DNA of 64,000 nucleotides from Molanna angustata (lineage: Eukaryota > Arthropoda > Insecta > Trichoptera > Molannidae). Each line of letters begins with the position of its first letter. Within the stretch, counting starts at the first letter, position 1. This document shows positions 45,155-56,841 of the stretch, piece after piece. The DNA lies in contig OY754968.1 in NCBI GenBank assembly GCA_963576475.1, forward strand, positions 14,984,616 through 15,048,615. Reading direction: 5' to 3'. The position numbers were made by a program, and so were the translations under genes. Below the pieces are notes generated by a model. The model made no database searches and was not told where the DNA came from. It saw nothing but the letters and a program-made list of their open reading frames with translations.

Positions 45155-45440
45155 CTTGAGATCGTACATAAGAATGTGCTTTCGGGAGGAAATCACATCT
45201 TGAGATCATACTTTAGAATGTGCTTTCAGGAGGACATCACATCTTGAGATCATACTTTAGAATGAGTTTCAGGACGACTTCACACATTGAGGTCGTACCT
45301 ACTGTAAAATGTGCTTTCAGGAGGACATCACACCCTGAGATCGTACTTAAGAATGTGCTTTTGGGAGGACATCGCACCTTGAGATCGTACTATAGAATGT
45401 GCTTTCAGGAGAACATCATACCTTGATATCGTCATGATTA
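45155..45440. repeat. Minisatellite, 44-bp unit, about 6.5 copies
   Basis: Units begin CTTGAGATCGTACTTTAGAA and continue TGTGCTTTCAGGAGGACATC. Starts fall at 45155, 45199 and 45243, and one unit near 45287 is 3 bases longer. The plus-strand open frame across it is a by-product of the repeat. Confidence 0.93.
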
Positions 45441-46624
45441 TAGAGTACCAACTTTTTAATATAATTTGACAGTCAGTTAGTAATGTGACCGCATTTTCAG
45501 ATGTCGTAAGCCTTATTGAGAGTTGAATATAGTTTCCCTTAACAAACGCGGAGCTCAGAGCATTGATAATGAATTTTTCAGTAAATTACCAGACTTAATC
45601 ATTTTGGAGAGTTAATATAGAGCCTTTTGAGTGGCATTTTGTAACTTTTAAATTAAACGGAAATTTTTGAATCACAATAATTATTTAGTGGTAATATGTG
45701 ATGTGGAGGCGTTCTATATTAGTTTCTTAACAGAGGGAGTATTTATTTAAATTTTTCATCTCCCACAGTTCTCTTTTCTTTGAGATGGTTACACTGATGT
45801 ATTGAAAGATAATTTGGTAATAACCTAACCTGTATGGAGTGAACGAAAGTGTTTATGTACAATACAAAATAATACAAAGTAGGTACCTACTTAAGTATTT
45901 AAGATTGTAAGCTAGCATATAATCAGGTGCATTGAAATATTTTATCATCTGCCAGATTTTTAAATGATTAGGTATTTACATATGACCAAATGTTTTGGAT
46001 TTGATTCCCAATAGCATCACAGTTCAAATATTTCATTCAGGATCAATTCCAGCTTAAATAATCCCACAACGCCGGAGGCATACCATTACTGTTCTGTATA
46101 ATTTTCATTATATTTTATTCTCCTAGTATTCATTGTATGTATATGTTTGTACTTTGTACATACATTGAACAGCTTTATTCTGTTCTCGTCCACATCATGT
46201 TCTATTGGTTCAATCATGTTTTGTGTATTTATGTGCCGTTTTCATTGAATTCCGTTTTACATTTGTGTAGGTATTATTTTGTTTCAATAATTTATCCTGT
46301 TAGATTATTTTATTTATATTTTTCATTGCATCACAATATGTAGGTATGTATGTTGGTTATATATGTAAAAATTTATTTTGTAGAACGATTTTAATCATCT
46401 TACACATTTAGTCAGAGTGAACACCTGCGTCTCCCTGAGGAGGGACACCTAGGATTGAGGAAAATTTCAGATATCTATGTGACTCACATTTTTCATGTCA
46501 TTTCCTATATTTATTATACGATTTTGATAAAATGTTCTACACCTGCTAATTTTTATTGTATTGATTTGTTGTTTTATTTTAGCTGTGAGGCATCGGCTTA
46601 GAATAGTGCTTCCACTCTTTTCTA
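45441..46624. other. No recognised feature
   Basis: AT-rich sequence. ACACCTGCTAATTT occurs here near 46539 and also near 43631, which may mark an unassigned repeat. Confidence 0.35.
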
Positions 46625-46885
46625 TTATTGTTTTCGAGTGTCCCGTAAGAGCCGGGTAATCGAAAATACAACAGGCAACAATTATAACATCTCACATAGT
46701 TTAGCAATGAGGTTCACCACCCATTCTGAATATAGTGCCTTTTGAGGTGAGACGAGACTGGTGTGTGGGTATACACAGATATGTTGCGCTCCCTTTTATA
46801 AGGCAATGCACACCCGCACACCTTTCGCTGGTAACCCCACATTGTGGGATATGCCGTGATGGTATGAATGAATGAATGAATTTTT
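46625..46885 (+). repeat. Family A dispersed repeat, best copy
   Basis: TTCGAGTGTCCCGTAAGAGC, CGGGTAATCGAAAATACAAC, AATGAGGTTCACCACCCATT, GAGACTGGTGTGTGGG, AAGGCAATGCACACCCGCAC and CGTGATGGTATG, then (AATG)n. About 260 bases, with no tRNA head recognised and no open frame of note. A SINE or LINE 3' end is the best guess. Confidence 0.8.
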
Positions 46886-47137
46886 TGAATTTCCTATTTT
46901 TTTTATCATAAAAACGTTGAATATATTTTTGTTTACCTAGATTTAGAAACAATACTTGCACTTGCATTTTTACTGTATTAATAATAAAATAAAAAATAAA
47001 AAAATAAATAAATTAAAAATAATGCAAATGAACGTAAGCTGCTGCATTTTGTTTAAATCCTATTCTATTTTATAAAATAATATATGTAAATGATTTTAGT
47101 GCGCGTGTATGTCAGTCATTGTAAGTTAACGTAAAGT

Positions 47138-47625
47138 TTTATTATGTTCTGTATATATTCTCGTAGAAAAATAATTAGCATATCCCAATTTTTTACATTT
47201 ATCTTATATTTATTAAAAACTATAAGGCGTAGCAATATATATTTTTGATTAGAGTAACAAAAATATCTAGAAAAATACGTCATGATATTATCATGACGAA
47301 TTTATAAACTTTTCTTTCGCAATGGCGCTGAATGGCAAATAAATGTATTTTAGGTTTATTTACTAAACCTGAAGCATTAATGCCAATGGTAAGACAAATT
47401 TCACCAGATATTTTTCTTTTCTTTTATTAAAAAAAATACGTAGCTTAGCCTTATAGTTAATTGAAAATATAAGATAAACGTTGAAAATCGGAGTATGCCA
47501 TTTTTTTCTACAAGAATTTATACAAAACATAATTAAACAGTTAAAGTATATTTTTCTTCGTTAATACCCAAATTATCTAATTTATGTTTTTTAAAACGAT
47601 TTGATCCAATTGAAAAATATATACG
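47138..47625. mobile_element. Foldback element family H, second copy
   Basis: Left arm TTATGTTCTGTATATATTCT, CGTAGAAAAATAATTAGCAT and TCTAGAAAAATACG. Right arm TTGAAAATCGGAGTATGCCA, TTTCTACAAGAATTTATAC and AAAACATAATTAAACAGTTA. The centre holds GCAATGGCGCTGAATGG, the complement of the centre of the 32.3 kb copy. The outermost ends are lost. Confidence 0.8.
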
Positions 47626-48101
47626 CCCTATTAAAATATTACTTAAGATAAAGGAAATCCGAATTATTTTATGTTTCTACATATCAGATGAATTATTGTC
47701 ACTCCCTTGTTAGATGCTGTCATCTTTTGACATAAATTTAAAATACATGAAATATTTGCGAGGACAGGAAGAAGTGGTGGAAAAAAATATATACCTACCT
47801 TATATTATGTTAGAAAAGGATCCGTCTGTGTCGTCGACTACTTTTGAATTTATACCATAATATACTTTCACATTATCTGCCAGCGAGGAAAGATACACGA
47901 TTCTGGGAGACATCCAACAACCATATGAGTAATTTTAGCTGGTCTCCAAACACATTTCGTTGCGACAATAAATTTCACCTCGAGACAATTGTCTTTATAA
48001 TACTTTTCACGGCTTGAAGCGAAATTCTCTGAAATGAATACATTGGACGAGCATGCAGTTATTTTAATAATTTTTTTACGATGAATGTACAAATTCAAAA
48101 T
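47626..48101. other. No recognised feature
   Basis: AT-rich sequence, nothing recognised. Confidence 0.35.
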
Positions 48102-49735
48102 ACACACGATCATGCCATGTCCCTTAAGGGTTAGGCAGAGAGAACCGAACGCCACATTTTTTCTATCTTGACACACATTCATCGCCTCGTCGACATTCAT
48201 TCGTCGTCTTATACATGTTCGTCTGTTGTTCACGCTTCTTATATACATTTCCATCTTTCAAGAAACGTTCACGCGGTCGTGCCATATTTTTCTTGGGCGC
48301 CTCCGACCTATTATTCCGTTCCTGTTAGCTTTGTATATTATCATCTTTAGGCGTTCTTCACTCATTCTTCCCAAGTGGCAAAACCATCTCAAACATTCAT
48401 TATGTTAATTACATCTCTCTTGTTAACTTTCATATTGTTAACATCATCATCTTGTTACATCTTGTTAACAACATCATCTTGGTGCATCTTGTTAACTTTC
48501 ATTATATTGATTACATCTCTCTTGTTAACTTTCTTCTTGTTGCATTTTGTCAACTTTCATTCTGTTAATTACAACTCTCTTGTTTACTTTCATCTTGTTA
48601 ACATCATCATCTTGTAACATCTTGTTAACTTTTTTGTTATCATCATCTTGTTACATCTTGTTAACTTTCTTGTTAACATCATCATCTTGTTACATCTTGT
48701 TAACATCATCATCTTGTTACATCTTATTAACTTTCATTCTGTTAATTACATCTCTCTTGTTAACTTTCATCTTGTTAACATCATCATCTTGTTAACATCA
48801 TCATCTTGTTACATCTTGTTAACATTCTTTCTGTTAATTACATCTCTCTTGTTAACTGTTATCTTGTTAACATCATCATCTTGTTACATCTTGTTAACAT
48901 TCTTGTTAACATCACCATCTTGTTACATCTTGTTAACATCATCATCTTGTTACATCTTGTTAACTTTCATTCTGTTAATTACATCTCTCTTATTAACTTT
49001 CATCTTGTTAACATCATCATCTTGTTACATCTTGTTAACATTCATTCTGTTAATTATATCTCTCTTGTTAACATCATCATCTTGTTACATTCTGTTAATT
49101 ATATCTCTCTTGTTAACATCATCATCTTGTTACATTCTGTTAATTATATCTCTCTTGTTAACATCATCATCTTGTTACATTTTGTCAACTTTCATTATGT
49201 TAATTACATCTCTCTTGTTTACTTGTTAACATCATCGTCTTGTAACATCTTGTTAACTTTTTTGTCATCATCATCATCTTGTTACATCTTGTTAACTTTC
49301 TTGTTAACATCACCATCTTGTTACATCTTGTTAACATCATCATCTTGTTGCATCTTGTTAACTTTCATTCTGTTAATTACATCTCTCTTGTTAACTTTCA
49401 TCTTGTTAACATCATCATCTTGTTACATCTTGTTAACATTCATTCTGTTAATTATATCTCTCTTGTTAACATCATCATCTTGTTACATTTTGTCAACTTT
49501 CATTCTGTTAATTACATCTCTCTTGTTTACTTGTTAACATCATCATCTTGTAACATCTTGTTAACTTTTTTGTTATCATCATCATCTTGTTAAATCTTGT
49601 TAACTTTCTTGTTAACATCATCATCTTGTTACAACTTTCATTCTGTGAATTACATCTCTCTTCATCTAGTATTCTTTCCTTGAGTCTTAATTTTTTCATA
49701 TGATACAATATATCACACATTAATTCATTCGTCCT
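48102..49735 (-). mobile_element. LINE family F copy (F4) carrying an internal minisatellite
   Basis: The 3' part at 48102-48400 (minus) contains the family tail CCTAACCCTTAAGGGACATG, then NNRRTCIRRRMNVDEAMNVC and further family F lines. At the point corresponding to VINRMKVN the sequence expands into the array at 48400-49640. It resumes at 49640 with CATCTCTCTTCATCTAGTAT and TCTTTCCTTGAGTCTTAATT, which aligns with family F sequence at 52280-52340. The element is therefore one LINE copy with an internal expansion. Confidence 0.82.
48400..49640. repeat. 1.2-kb minisatellite with higher-order structure
   Basis: Built from CTTGTTACAT, CTTGTTAACATCATCAT and CTTGTTAACTTTCATTCTG plus TTAATTACATCTCTCTTG words, all in multiples of three bases. 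A 45-base unit is repeated three times in a row at about 49035-49170. Larger blocks at 48600-48800 and 49240-49420 are near copies. On the minus strand one unit reads NKRDVINRMKVN, which is family F LINE coding sequence (compare KKDVINRMKVN at 28.6 kb). Every plus frame is open because the units are in threes; I reject a gene here. Confidence 0.9.
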
Positions 49736-49744
49736 TTTCCTCAT

Positions 49745-50510
49745 GACTGAGGATAGCGGCTGTAGTCTGTCGCCACACGTATGGCCCTCCTCCATGCCAA
49801 TCTGTTTTGGGCTGAACGCAGAGCACCAGTCACCGAAGACCCCATTATGGACTTAACCAAATCGCTCCATCTGGTCGGTGAGCGACCACGAGATCTCCGT
49901 CCCTCCACGCTGCCCATCACAACAAGCTTCTCGAGGCAGTCTGGTTCCCTTCTGGCAATGTGTCCAAAGAATTGAAGGATACGTCTGTAACATATCGTCG
50001 ATGGACGATCCTCGATCTTCAGCTCGTCTAGAATTGACACATTGGTTCTTCTGGCTATCCATGGAGCGCAACATACGCCTTCAGCACCACATTTCGAAAG
50101 CATCGATCCTCTTTCGCTCTGACTCCCTAAGTGTCCATGTTTCCACACCATACAGGAACATCGGGAATATCAGAGCCCTGATGAGTCTAGCCTTCGTGTT
50201 TTTCGTGATGTTCCTGTCCTTCCATACTTTTGTGAGATTTCCCAGTGCTTCCTTTGCCATGGCGATGCGTCTTTTCACTTCCGCTTCACAACCACCGGTG
50301 TCACATATATATGTTGGAACTCAGATATGTGAAGTCATGTACTATTTCAATATGGTTTAGAGAGTTTATTGGGGGAAGTTTACATGCTCTATCAATCACC
50401 ATCAGTTTGGTTTTGCATTGGTTTATGCTCAGACCGAGTGATAAACTTTCCCTTTCAACACGATCAAAAGTTGTTTCATATCGGTCTCGTTTGTGGCTCA
50501 CACATACTCA
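49745..50510 (-). mobile_element. Degenerate LINE reverse transcriptase fragment
   Basis: The minus strand runs from RT palm to C-terminus across several frames: LSLGLSINQCKTKLMVIDRA, IEIVHDFTYLSSNI, then RRIAMAKEALGNLTKVWKDR, TKARLIRALIFPMFLYGVET then WTLRESERKRIDAFEMWC, then RRILQFFGHIARREPDCLEK, GRRSRGRSPTRWSDLVKSIM and WRRAIRVATDYSRYPQS and a stop. This is an RTE-type order: thumb, then the W-R--E-KR--AFE-WC and GHI-R lines. At least three frameshifts. Among the longest LINE coding remnants in the window. Confidence 0.88.
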
Positions 50511-51965
50511 CATTTATATCATAAGCTTGTTCTCACATTCAAGTTTTTATAAAATACAAAACAGGAAAACAACGAAGATCACGACATGAGCTGCTGAAAT
50601 AAAACGGATGTAAAAGTTACCCATCAAACCAAAAATTTAGTACAATAGGAAACGAATACGTAATGTTCCAAGTTGAGAAAAGTAGTTTGTTTTATTATTT
50701 GCAAGTTGGCAAGTTGCGGTTCCATGAAATTATAAACAAAACTGAACCATTTGAAAAATATGTATAAAGGATCCATCGTATGAGCTTAAATAAATATTCA
50801 AAATGAAGAGTTATCATAACAAAATGACATAAATTTTACTTTTTCCGGGACATTTGAGGCCACATTGAAAATATTCGAAGAAGTTTTAGGCGTTGTCTTA
50901 TAGAATTGTGTAAAATTACAAGTGTTCGCAAACACGCACTGTTTCATTTCATATAATATTTTTTTATTTGACTACACAATTTGACTTCGAATGCAGAATC
51001 CCAAAACAAAATAAACGGAAATAAATTTGTTGAAACGATTACGATTAGTTGATTAAATTTATAACTATGTAATAATACACGAACAATTCAATTTCAATTA
51101 CGGTTTGCGGCAATATTTCACCACAGTATCTTTCATTTACCGATTAATCTTTCATTTTTATTTAGACCAAAGAGATTTGAAGAATCAACTTAAATAATAA
51201 TTTTTGTTGCTAGAGATTTTTCACATTATATGAATTTATTACTTTGGAAATAATATATTCTTATTGAGGTTCAGTTCATCTTGTTTTGTTTTTTAACATC
51301 CCAAATTTATTACTATGTTACATTTTTTTTTTCATTGCGGAAACTCATGAAAAACTCACTAGAAAAATATGTTTGAAGGTTGGCACACCAACAAAAACTT
51401 TGTCGCAAAATAGCAACGGTGGAAAAATGTCTTTTGAATTGCGAATTTTGAAACAATTTCTTATTTTTTTCGGTTGTAAAATATGTAAGAAAATATTATT
51501 GTTCCATTGGTTCTGGGCACGATGGGTCCTTGAGGTATTCTCATCTTTGCATTCGGAATTTATACAGCTGGTTACACACAATTCCTAGGAATCCTTATTT
51601 AAATTTTACGAGGTGCTCTTTATAGAGGGTTTCTTAAACTAAATCCTCTGGCAACTGTTGAATTTGGACGAAAAAAAAAACATCAGCTGCACGTCTGTTT
51701 ATACTATGGAAATCATTTTACTTCTTATGATTGTATGATCTGAAACAAATTGATAAAACATACGAATATGGACAAATTGAATATATTTTAAAATAATATT
51801 TTTAAGTATTTACTAACACTTTTTGATCGCCAAAACAAAAAGTGCTCTGTAGCAGCTTCTAAGAGATGAAAATACTGGAGGATAACAAAGGTAATAGAGA
51901 GGATAACAAAGATAATGGTACTAACTAATTGGATTGTGACCCAGAAGAAGAAGAAAAAATGAGTT
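50511..51965. other. No recognised gene
   Basis: AT-rich sequence. Open frames at 51286-51588 (plus) and 51345-51581 (minus) overlap and show no domain. Confidence 0.35.
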
Positions 51966-52369
51966 ACATACATACCATCACGCCATGTCCCTTACGGGGT
52001 AGGCAGAGAGAACCGAACGCCATATCTTTCTATCCTGGCACACATTCATCGCCTCGTCAACATTCATGCATCGTCTCATACATGTTCTTCTATTGTACAC
52101 GCTTCTAACATTTCCTTCTTTCAGAATATCGTTCACATGGTCGTGCCATCCCTTTCTTGGGCGGCCCCGACCTCTCAATCCAATCCTATCCGCATTTTAT
52201 ATTTTCTTCGTCAGGCGTTCCTCATTCATTCTACCCATGTGGCCGAGCCATCTCAGTGTGTTCACTTTTATTCTATTAATGATATCTTTCTTCATCTTAC
52301 ATTCTTTCCTTATGTTCTCATTTCTTATCCTATCATACATCGTTCTATTGCAGATCTCATTTCAACAGC
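51966..52369 (-). mobile_element. LINE family F 3' end (F5)
   Basis: Minus frame 52178-51978: MRGRGRPRKGWHDHVNDILK, EGNVRSVYNRRTCMRRCMNV, DEAMNVCQDRKIWRSVLSAY, PVRDMA and a stop, then the (GTAT)n tail. Upstream frames carry WLGHMGRMNEERLTKKI-type sequence. A 7-base repeat ATGAGTT at 51959-51965 and 52370-52376 may be the target duplication. Confidence 0.87.
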
Positions 52370-52504
52370 ATGAGTTTGTATCTACAATGTAATCTGTACA
52401 ATACATATGTCATTTTAGCTAACACGATCCTGAAAATTTGAAAAAAAAATTTGGTTTGTCAATCATTTTTACAAGTAGGTATATATTCCCTTCATAAGCG
52501 AAGG

Positions 52505-52685
52505 CATTTACACCAGTATTCAGAGACAAAAATTTAAGGATTGAGAAGGCATTGGGCCACAATTTTTCTCACCTTTTTCTCACCTATATAATTGTTGTAA
52601 TGATATATTATTTCAAATAAATAGTAGAATGGAGGCATAAGGCCTCCTCATTTCTCATATATGTCTCTGAATACGGATGTCAATG
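52505..52685. mobile_element. Small MITE (family K)
   Basis: CAGTATTCAGAGAC on the left and GTCTCTGAATACGG on the right. The pairing extends outward over CATTTACAC / GATGTCAATG and inward over GAGAAGGC / GCCTCCTC. About 180 bases, no coding. Confidence 0.72.
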
Positions 52686-53097
52686 TTTTTTCGGTAAAAG
52701 GATACAAAATAGCTGCATTTCAAATTATATAATTTTGTAATATGGTACGTATATTGGAAATAAAGAGCATGAGACATGTACACACATGAATATGAGGCAA
52801 AGAAAATGTGCAGTTATGGCATTTGTGGGTGTGTGTTGTGCTCATGTTTCATGGAAGAATTATTACAAGCGTGAATATAAATCACATTCGTATTCACAGC
52901 CTTTCACTTGAAAACCAACCCTTGAAACAAGAAAAATTCACAACCTTACTTGAAAACCAATCTAAAATAATCGTTTATTTATAAATGTACAATTTATGTA
53001 ATATTTTGCTTAAATTCAGTAAATGTAAATATGAAAAATATCACAAGGTAGGTATTCATAAATCTACCTATGTGATTGCGTTCGAGTCATTATTATT
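52686..53097. other. No recognised feature
   Basis: AT-rich. CACTTGAAAACCAA is repeated near 52907 and 52948. Nothing else. Confidence 0.35.
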
Positions 53098-53275
53098 CGT
53101 GGTGACCTTCGTGGCTCAGTTGGTTAGATATCTGACTCTGGAGCGAAAAGTCCCGGGTTCGATTCCCGGTGTAGACACAGTTTTTAAATGTGATTGAAGT
53201 AGCACAGTGGTATAATTTATATTTGACATATTTATTACCTGTTATTTGCCCGAGAAGCAACACAAGACATCATAA
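53098..53275 (+). mobile_element. tRNA-derived SINE (family C), second copy
   Basis: A box TCGTGGCTCAGTTGGTTAG, B box GGTTCGATTCCCGG, GTAGACACAGTTTTTAAATG, then a shortened body and the tail TTTGACATATTTATTACCTG and TTATTTGCCCGAGAAGCAAC. The body lacks the CAGTCTGGACCTG segment of copy 1. Confidence 0.88.
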
Positions 53276-53659
53276 AAAAATCTATAGTTTGTCAACTATG
53301 TAGTATAAATCTATTTGATTGAATTTACTAAAGAAAGATTGTGTTTTGTAAATATAAAAATATATCCGTTATAAATAAATACCTAAAAAAAATATTTTAC
53401 TGATTTTGAAGAGTGTTTTTTTTGTAAAACTTAATATTAACTTATTAATGGTACATTTCAATATCATTGAAAATTACAAATAAAAATACGAAGATGTTTG
53501 AATGACAGATGATTAAAAGTTTTAACGATGATATTTCGTTGCAATTTAGATTTATTTTAATAATAAATTCAAACAAATTCGTTGGATACATAAAATATAA
53601 CGAGTTTGCTGTTCTGATTTAGTACAAATTATATAAGTTATATATTACATTGAATAAAT
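53276..53659. other. No recognised feature
   Basis: Very AT-rich sequence. Confidence 0.4.
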
Positions 53660-53890
53660 ATTATTCATATTATTTAATTCATTGGTCAGAAGTATACTGG
53701 AGTTTGGTCCTGTTATTTGGAAAACACAATATCAAGTGCATATAAATAATATAAAAAGCATACACCGTAAGTATTTGAAGACATTGGCATACACAATACA
53801 TCGAAGTATTGTTAAACCTGTTAAAAAGAAGCTCCCCGATATTATAATACAGAAGCTCGCATCTGTTGATTTTCTAACGTCATAATTAAG
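53660..53890 (+). mobile_element. LINE reverse transcriptase thumb fragment
   Basis: The 67-codon frame 53682-53885: LVRSILEFGPVIWKTQ (a V precedes), YQVHINNIKSIHRKYLKTLA. The LVRS-LEYGS-VW------I--IE-IQ-K-L--L pattern is diagnostic of Jockey-type ORF2. It ends in a stop at 53883 with no 3'UTR identified. Confidence 0.83.
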
Positions 53891-53949
53891 CAAAAATTAT
53901 TGAAAGCAACTGGAGTAGGTACGTAAAGGGATAACGACGAAAGATTTGT

Positions 53950-54165
53950 CAATATCAGGCGACGAATAAAGAGTGCATTTGAATGATCACTTCACACTTT
54001 CCAACAAACTTTTATATCGTGATCTCCGGACTTAGGCGAATCAGCATGGTTGGCGTTATACTTGGGTCAAAGAGGGAAAACTATTTGCAAGGAAAGCGGA
54101 TAATACACCACCCTTAAAGATATCATGTAAGAGAGACTTGGAACTGTTTTTTTCAATAGTGTCGC
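53950..54165 (+). mobile_element. LINE ORF1 fragment with baculovirus-FP-like C-terminus
   Basis: Plus strand: HFTLSNKLLYRDLRT, a stop, ANQHGWRYTWVKEGKLFARK, then ADNTPPLKISCKRDLE. The L---NK-L----R--A----YVWV--GKI--RK order matches the C-terminal domain shared by many insect LINE ORF1 proteins and the baculovirus FP25K family. The neighbouring RT suggests the retrotransposon source. The stop after DLRT shows decay. Confidence 0.65.
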
Positions 54166-54384
54166 CAGTTACGTTTCTTCTACTTTATTATTTTTTAAAA
54201 TAGTATCATTTCACAATTCGCTTGTTACAAACCTTCTTAAGTTTTTTTTATAATCAATCATACTATTGTCTTAATGCATGTAAAGCTTATCCCATTTACA
54301 ATCCTCTCCTCAACTTTAATATCCTTCAATCACCACTTAAGCCTTACTGTCTTTAATGACCTATCTATAACTAGTTTTACACTA

Positions 54385-55062
54385 AGGAGAGTTATGATAG
54401 TATGGAATCAGTCTGTTTTCCTTAGCCAGAATATGAAATCAGCATGATAGTTTGTATGTATGTTTGGAGATTAAGTAGGTATCAAACTATTGAGTGAAAT
54501 ATTTTGTGGTGTATACTGCTTTACAAATTGTTAAAAAAAGTTTGAGATATACTACTACAATGCTAATATTTTTTAAAGAAAATTTAATTATCTAGTTGGA
54601 ATGTTTCTGCTATTTTCGATATTTTTAAAAACTATGAAAATATAGGCAGTTAAACACACACATTTATCATAAAATAATGTTTTTCTTAATTAAAAATGTT
54701 TGAGAAACTCTGGAATTTTTCGAAAAAATGAATTTTTGACAATTCGTATTTATCTATATTTATACGAATTTTCTGGATTCTAGCTTATATGGTTTTTGAG
54801 ATATATAGAAATAATAATTAAAATTTCAAAAGTTGATTGAAACAAAAAACAAGTTGAAATTCTGAGTAAAAAGTTTTCTAGGCCTATAACTTTCTATATA
54901 ATTTGAAATTTTAGTCTCTGATCATTGAGCGGATTAAAAGTTATAAGGGGGCGGGGGGGTAGTAAAAATTCATAAGTTGATAACCTCTGACTGAAACAAA
55001 AAATCAAAATTCTGAGTATAAAAGCTTTGTAAGCCTACACTATCTATATATTTGAAATGTTT
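54385..55062 (+). mobile_element. Family B element, 5' and interior only (copy B6)
   Basis: GATAGTATGGAATCAGTCTG, CATGATAGTTTGTATGTATG, TTATCTAGTTGGAATGTTTC, TTTGAGATATATAG and AAAAGTTATAAGGGGGCGGG follow the B4 order but are strongly diverged. Part of the interior (AAAGTTGATAACCTCTGACT) appears twice. Both inverted ends are missing. Confidence 0.75.
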
Positions 55063-55072
55063 TATACTACAT

Positions 55073-55560
55073 AATAAATAATAACATTGACTGCCCTGAA
55101 TTACTATCAAGTATAGTTTTTAATATGCCACTAAGACGCTCTAGATATACAACCCTTTTCCGCCCAAATTTATATAAAACTAACGCCGTGAAAAACTTAA
55201 TTATAAACAAACTTACTTACTTACTTTTCGCTTTTAACATAATTAATAACACTTAAAACATGAGAAGTCCCTTGACATCGACCTTTTCTGTGATAAAAAA
55301 CATTAACTCCCTCAAAAACAGAAAACTAGAATTTCATGACTATCACTTACATACAACACATACGCACGCACCCATACACGTTCAAACACACCTTTACACC
55401 CACACACACCTTCCCATACCCACCGACACACACAGACATATGATTATTGAATTTTGATATCTACAATATGACTGTAATTTGTAATTAGTTATATAATAAT
55501 ATTGCAAGCTTTTAATTTATGTATGGAGAAACAAAAATATTGTTATTATTTATGTATATA
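55073..55560 (+). mobile_element. Jockey-like LINE RT C-terminus and 3'UTR
   Basis: The frame from about 55081 gives NNIDCPELLSSIVFNMPLRR, SRYTTLFRPNLYKTNAVKNL, then a stop after FNIINNT. The N-IDCPELLS-I-F-VP-R--R----LF-----KTN pattern is typical of Jockey C-termini. The 3'UTR has a (CACA)-rich stretch (55350-55435) and ends near TATTGTTATTATTTATGTAT. The 65-codon frame at 55260-55457 is only UTR. Confidence 0.8.
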
Positions 55561-56321
55561 CATTATATTATTCATAGGGCTTTCAGCCAACTTTTTCAAG
55601 ATTTTTAATTCAATCAATTTCCATCATCCAAAATTAATTATACGGTCATGATATCCCTCCTTGGTCGACCTTAACGTCTTACTCGACGTATACCGAAGCA
55701 CAATGAAAATTAAGCTGGATTAATCATTTTGCTCGAGATGAGTGCGAATTTTCAAGACATGGCTTGTATTCGAGACAACTGATCGCCCTATATTGTGGCG
55801 GTGGGTATTATAATAGTGTAGTATGTGTGAGTGTGTAATATGTATATAGGATCGTATATGTGAGGTATTCAGACGATGGAATTTCCCAGCAAGGTAACCA
55901 ACCAACCAACCAACCCCTTGTCTCCTATTAACTTTACCACTTAAACGGACACAATAAATTGTCAAAGCAAAGGCCGAGAGACAAAGAGTTATTAGAATTC
56001 ACAGAAGTGGGCCTCCTATTCACAGACTATGTGGTTTTGTTTGTTTCGCCATCAAGGCGTATAATAAATAATCGTTTGATACCAAATACTTCTCTTTCTT
56101 ATACTAGTTCAAGGACACATGGGGCGTATTTGTGTACAGTTAGCTGCCTCTTGCGATGTGGACTGTCCTTTCATCTTTTGGGGAGTCTTCCAGGCATTAT
56201 TTTTCCCTCTGTTACCTAATACTTAATAATAGTATTTTTTAAAGCGCCTTTTAATGATTTAGGATCACATTAATGGATAGTTATTATGGAGATACGGAGT
56301 TTTGCAATATAACCTACTGTA
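55561..56321. other. No recognised gene; short AACC repeat
   Basis: Contains an (AACC)n run at 55895-55913. GTCATGATATCCCTCCTTGG at about 55645 vaguely resembles family F. Nothing else is recognised. Confidence 0.35.
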
Positions 56322-56520
56322 AATCGAATATTCTTTTTTAATTGCATATGCGCAAACATTGGATTTATTTCCTTTTCGGGAGTCAAATGTTATTTTTATT
56401 GACAAACATTTTTCAACATCTCAATAGAGACGAAGTTGGGATATTGTAGAAGAACCAGGAACTCGAGGTACCTACAGGGCTTACGACCTGTCATCGGCTG
56501 GTTTACATGATCAATTTATG
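56322..56520 (-). mobile_element. Family I element, half copy
   Basis: TCGAATATTCTTTTTTAATT, GCATATGCGC, CCTTTTCGGGAGTCAAATG, TATTGACAAACATTTTTCAA and GAAGAACCAGGAACTCGAGG. It lacks the mirrored arm of the 37.2 kb copy and continues into GGCTGGTTTACATGATC, which is also present in weak form at 57188. Confidence 0.8.
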
Positions 56521-56635
56521 CGCTTGCGCAACGTTCACCAATAATGCCTTCGTATTAAGTTCCTTAATGGATGTAATTTTTGAAAGTTCTATATATTTGA
56601 ATAGTGTGTAACATTTTACCTGAAAATAATGCATT

Positions 56636-56690
56636 ATTACTATTGCCATCTATGGAGTAACGGAGAAACCTTTTTGTAACGCCATCTCTT
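56636..56690 (+). repeat. Short dispersed repeat (family L)
   Basis: GCCATCTATGGAGTAACGGA and GAAACCTTTTTGTAACGCCA match the reverse complement of 63755-63800. Confidence 0.7.
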
Positions 56691-56841
56691 TAGAAATTGA
56701 GAAATTAATTTTTATTTGTAAACAATGAAAGCTACAGTCCTTATAAATGAGATGACGGTGTCACACACAGATGTCACCCCTGAACTGCGCCAGAAATATA
56801 ATTTCATTTTTGGCTTGTTTACCTACTTGTACCAATTTGTA

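Noticed and set aside
45155..45440. CRISPR-like array of repeats and spacers
   Set aside because: Units are contiguous with no unique spacers, and the genome is eukaryotic. It is a minisatellite.
48547..49593. Long open frames (82-243 codons, LVNIIILLHLVN-type repeats) on the plus strand
   Set aside because: They run through a minisatellite whose units are multiples of three, so all frames stay open. The real coding history is a LINE on the other strand.
49878..50360. 160-codon plus-strand frame
   Set aside because: It is antisense to the degenerate LINE reverse transcriptase on the minus strand.
53950..54165. Endogenous baculovirus FP gene
   Set aside because: The domain is shared with LINE ORF1, LINE sequence is adjacent, and no other viral gene is present.
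55260..55457. 65-codon frame rich in His and Thr
   Set aside because: It lies in a CACA-rich LINE 3'UTR directly after the RT stop.
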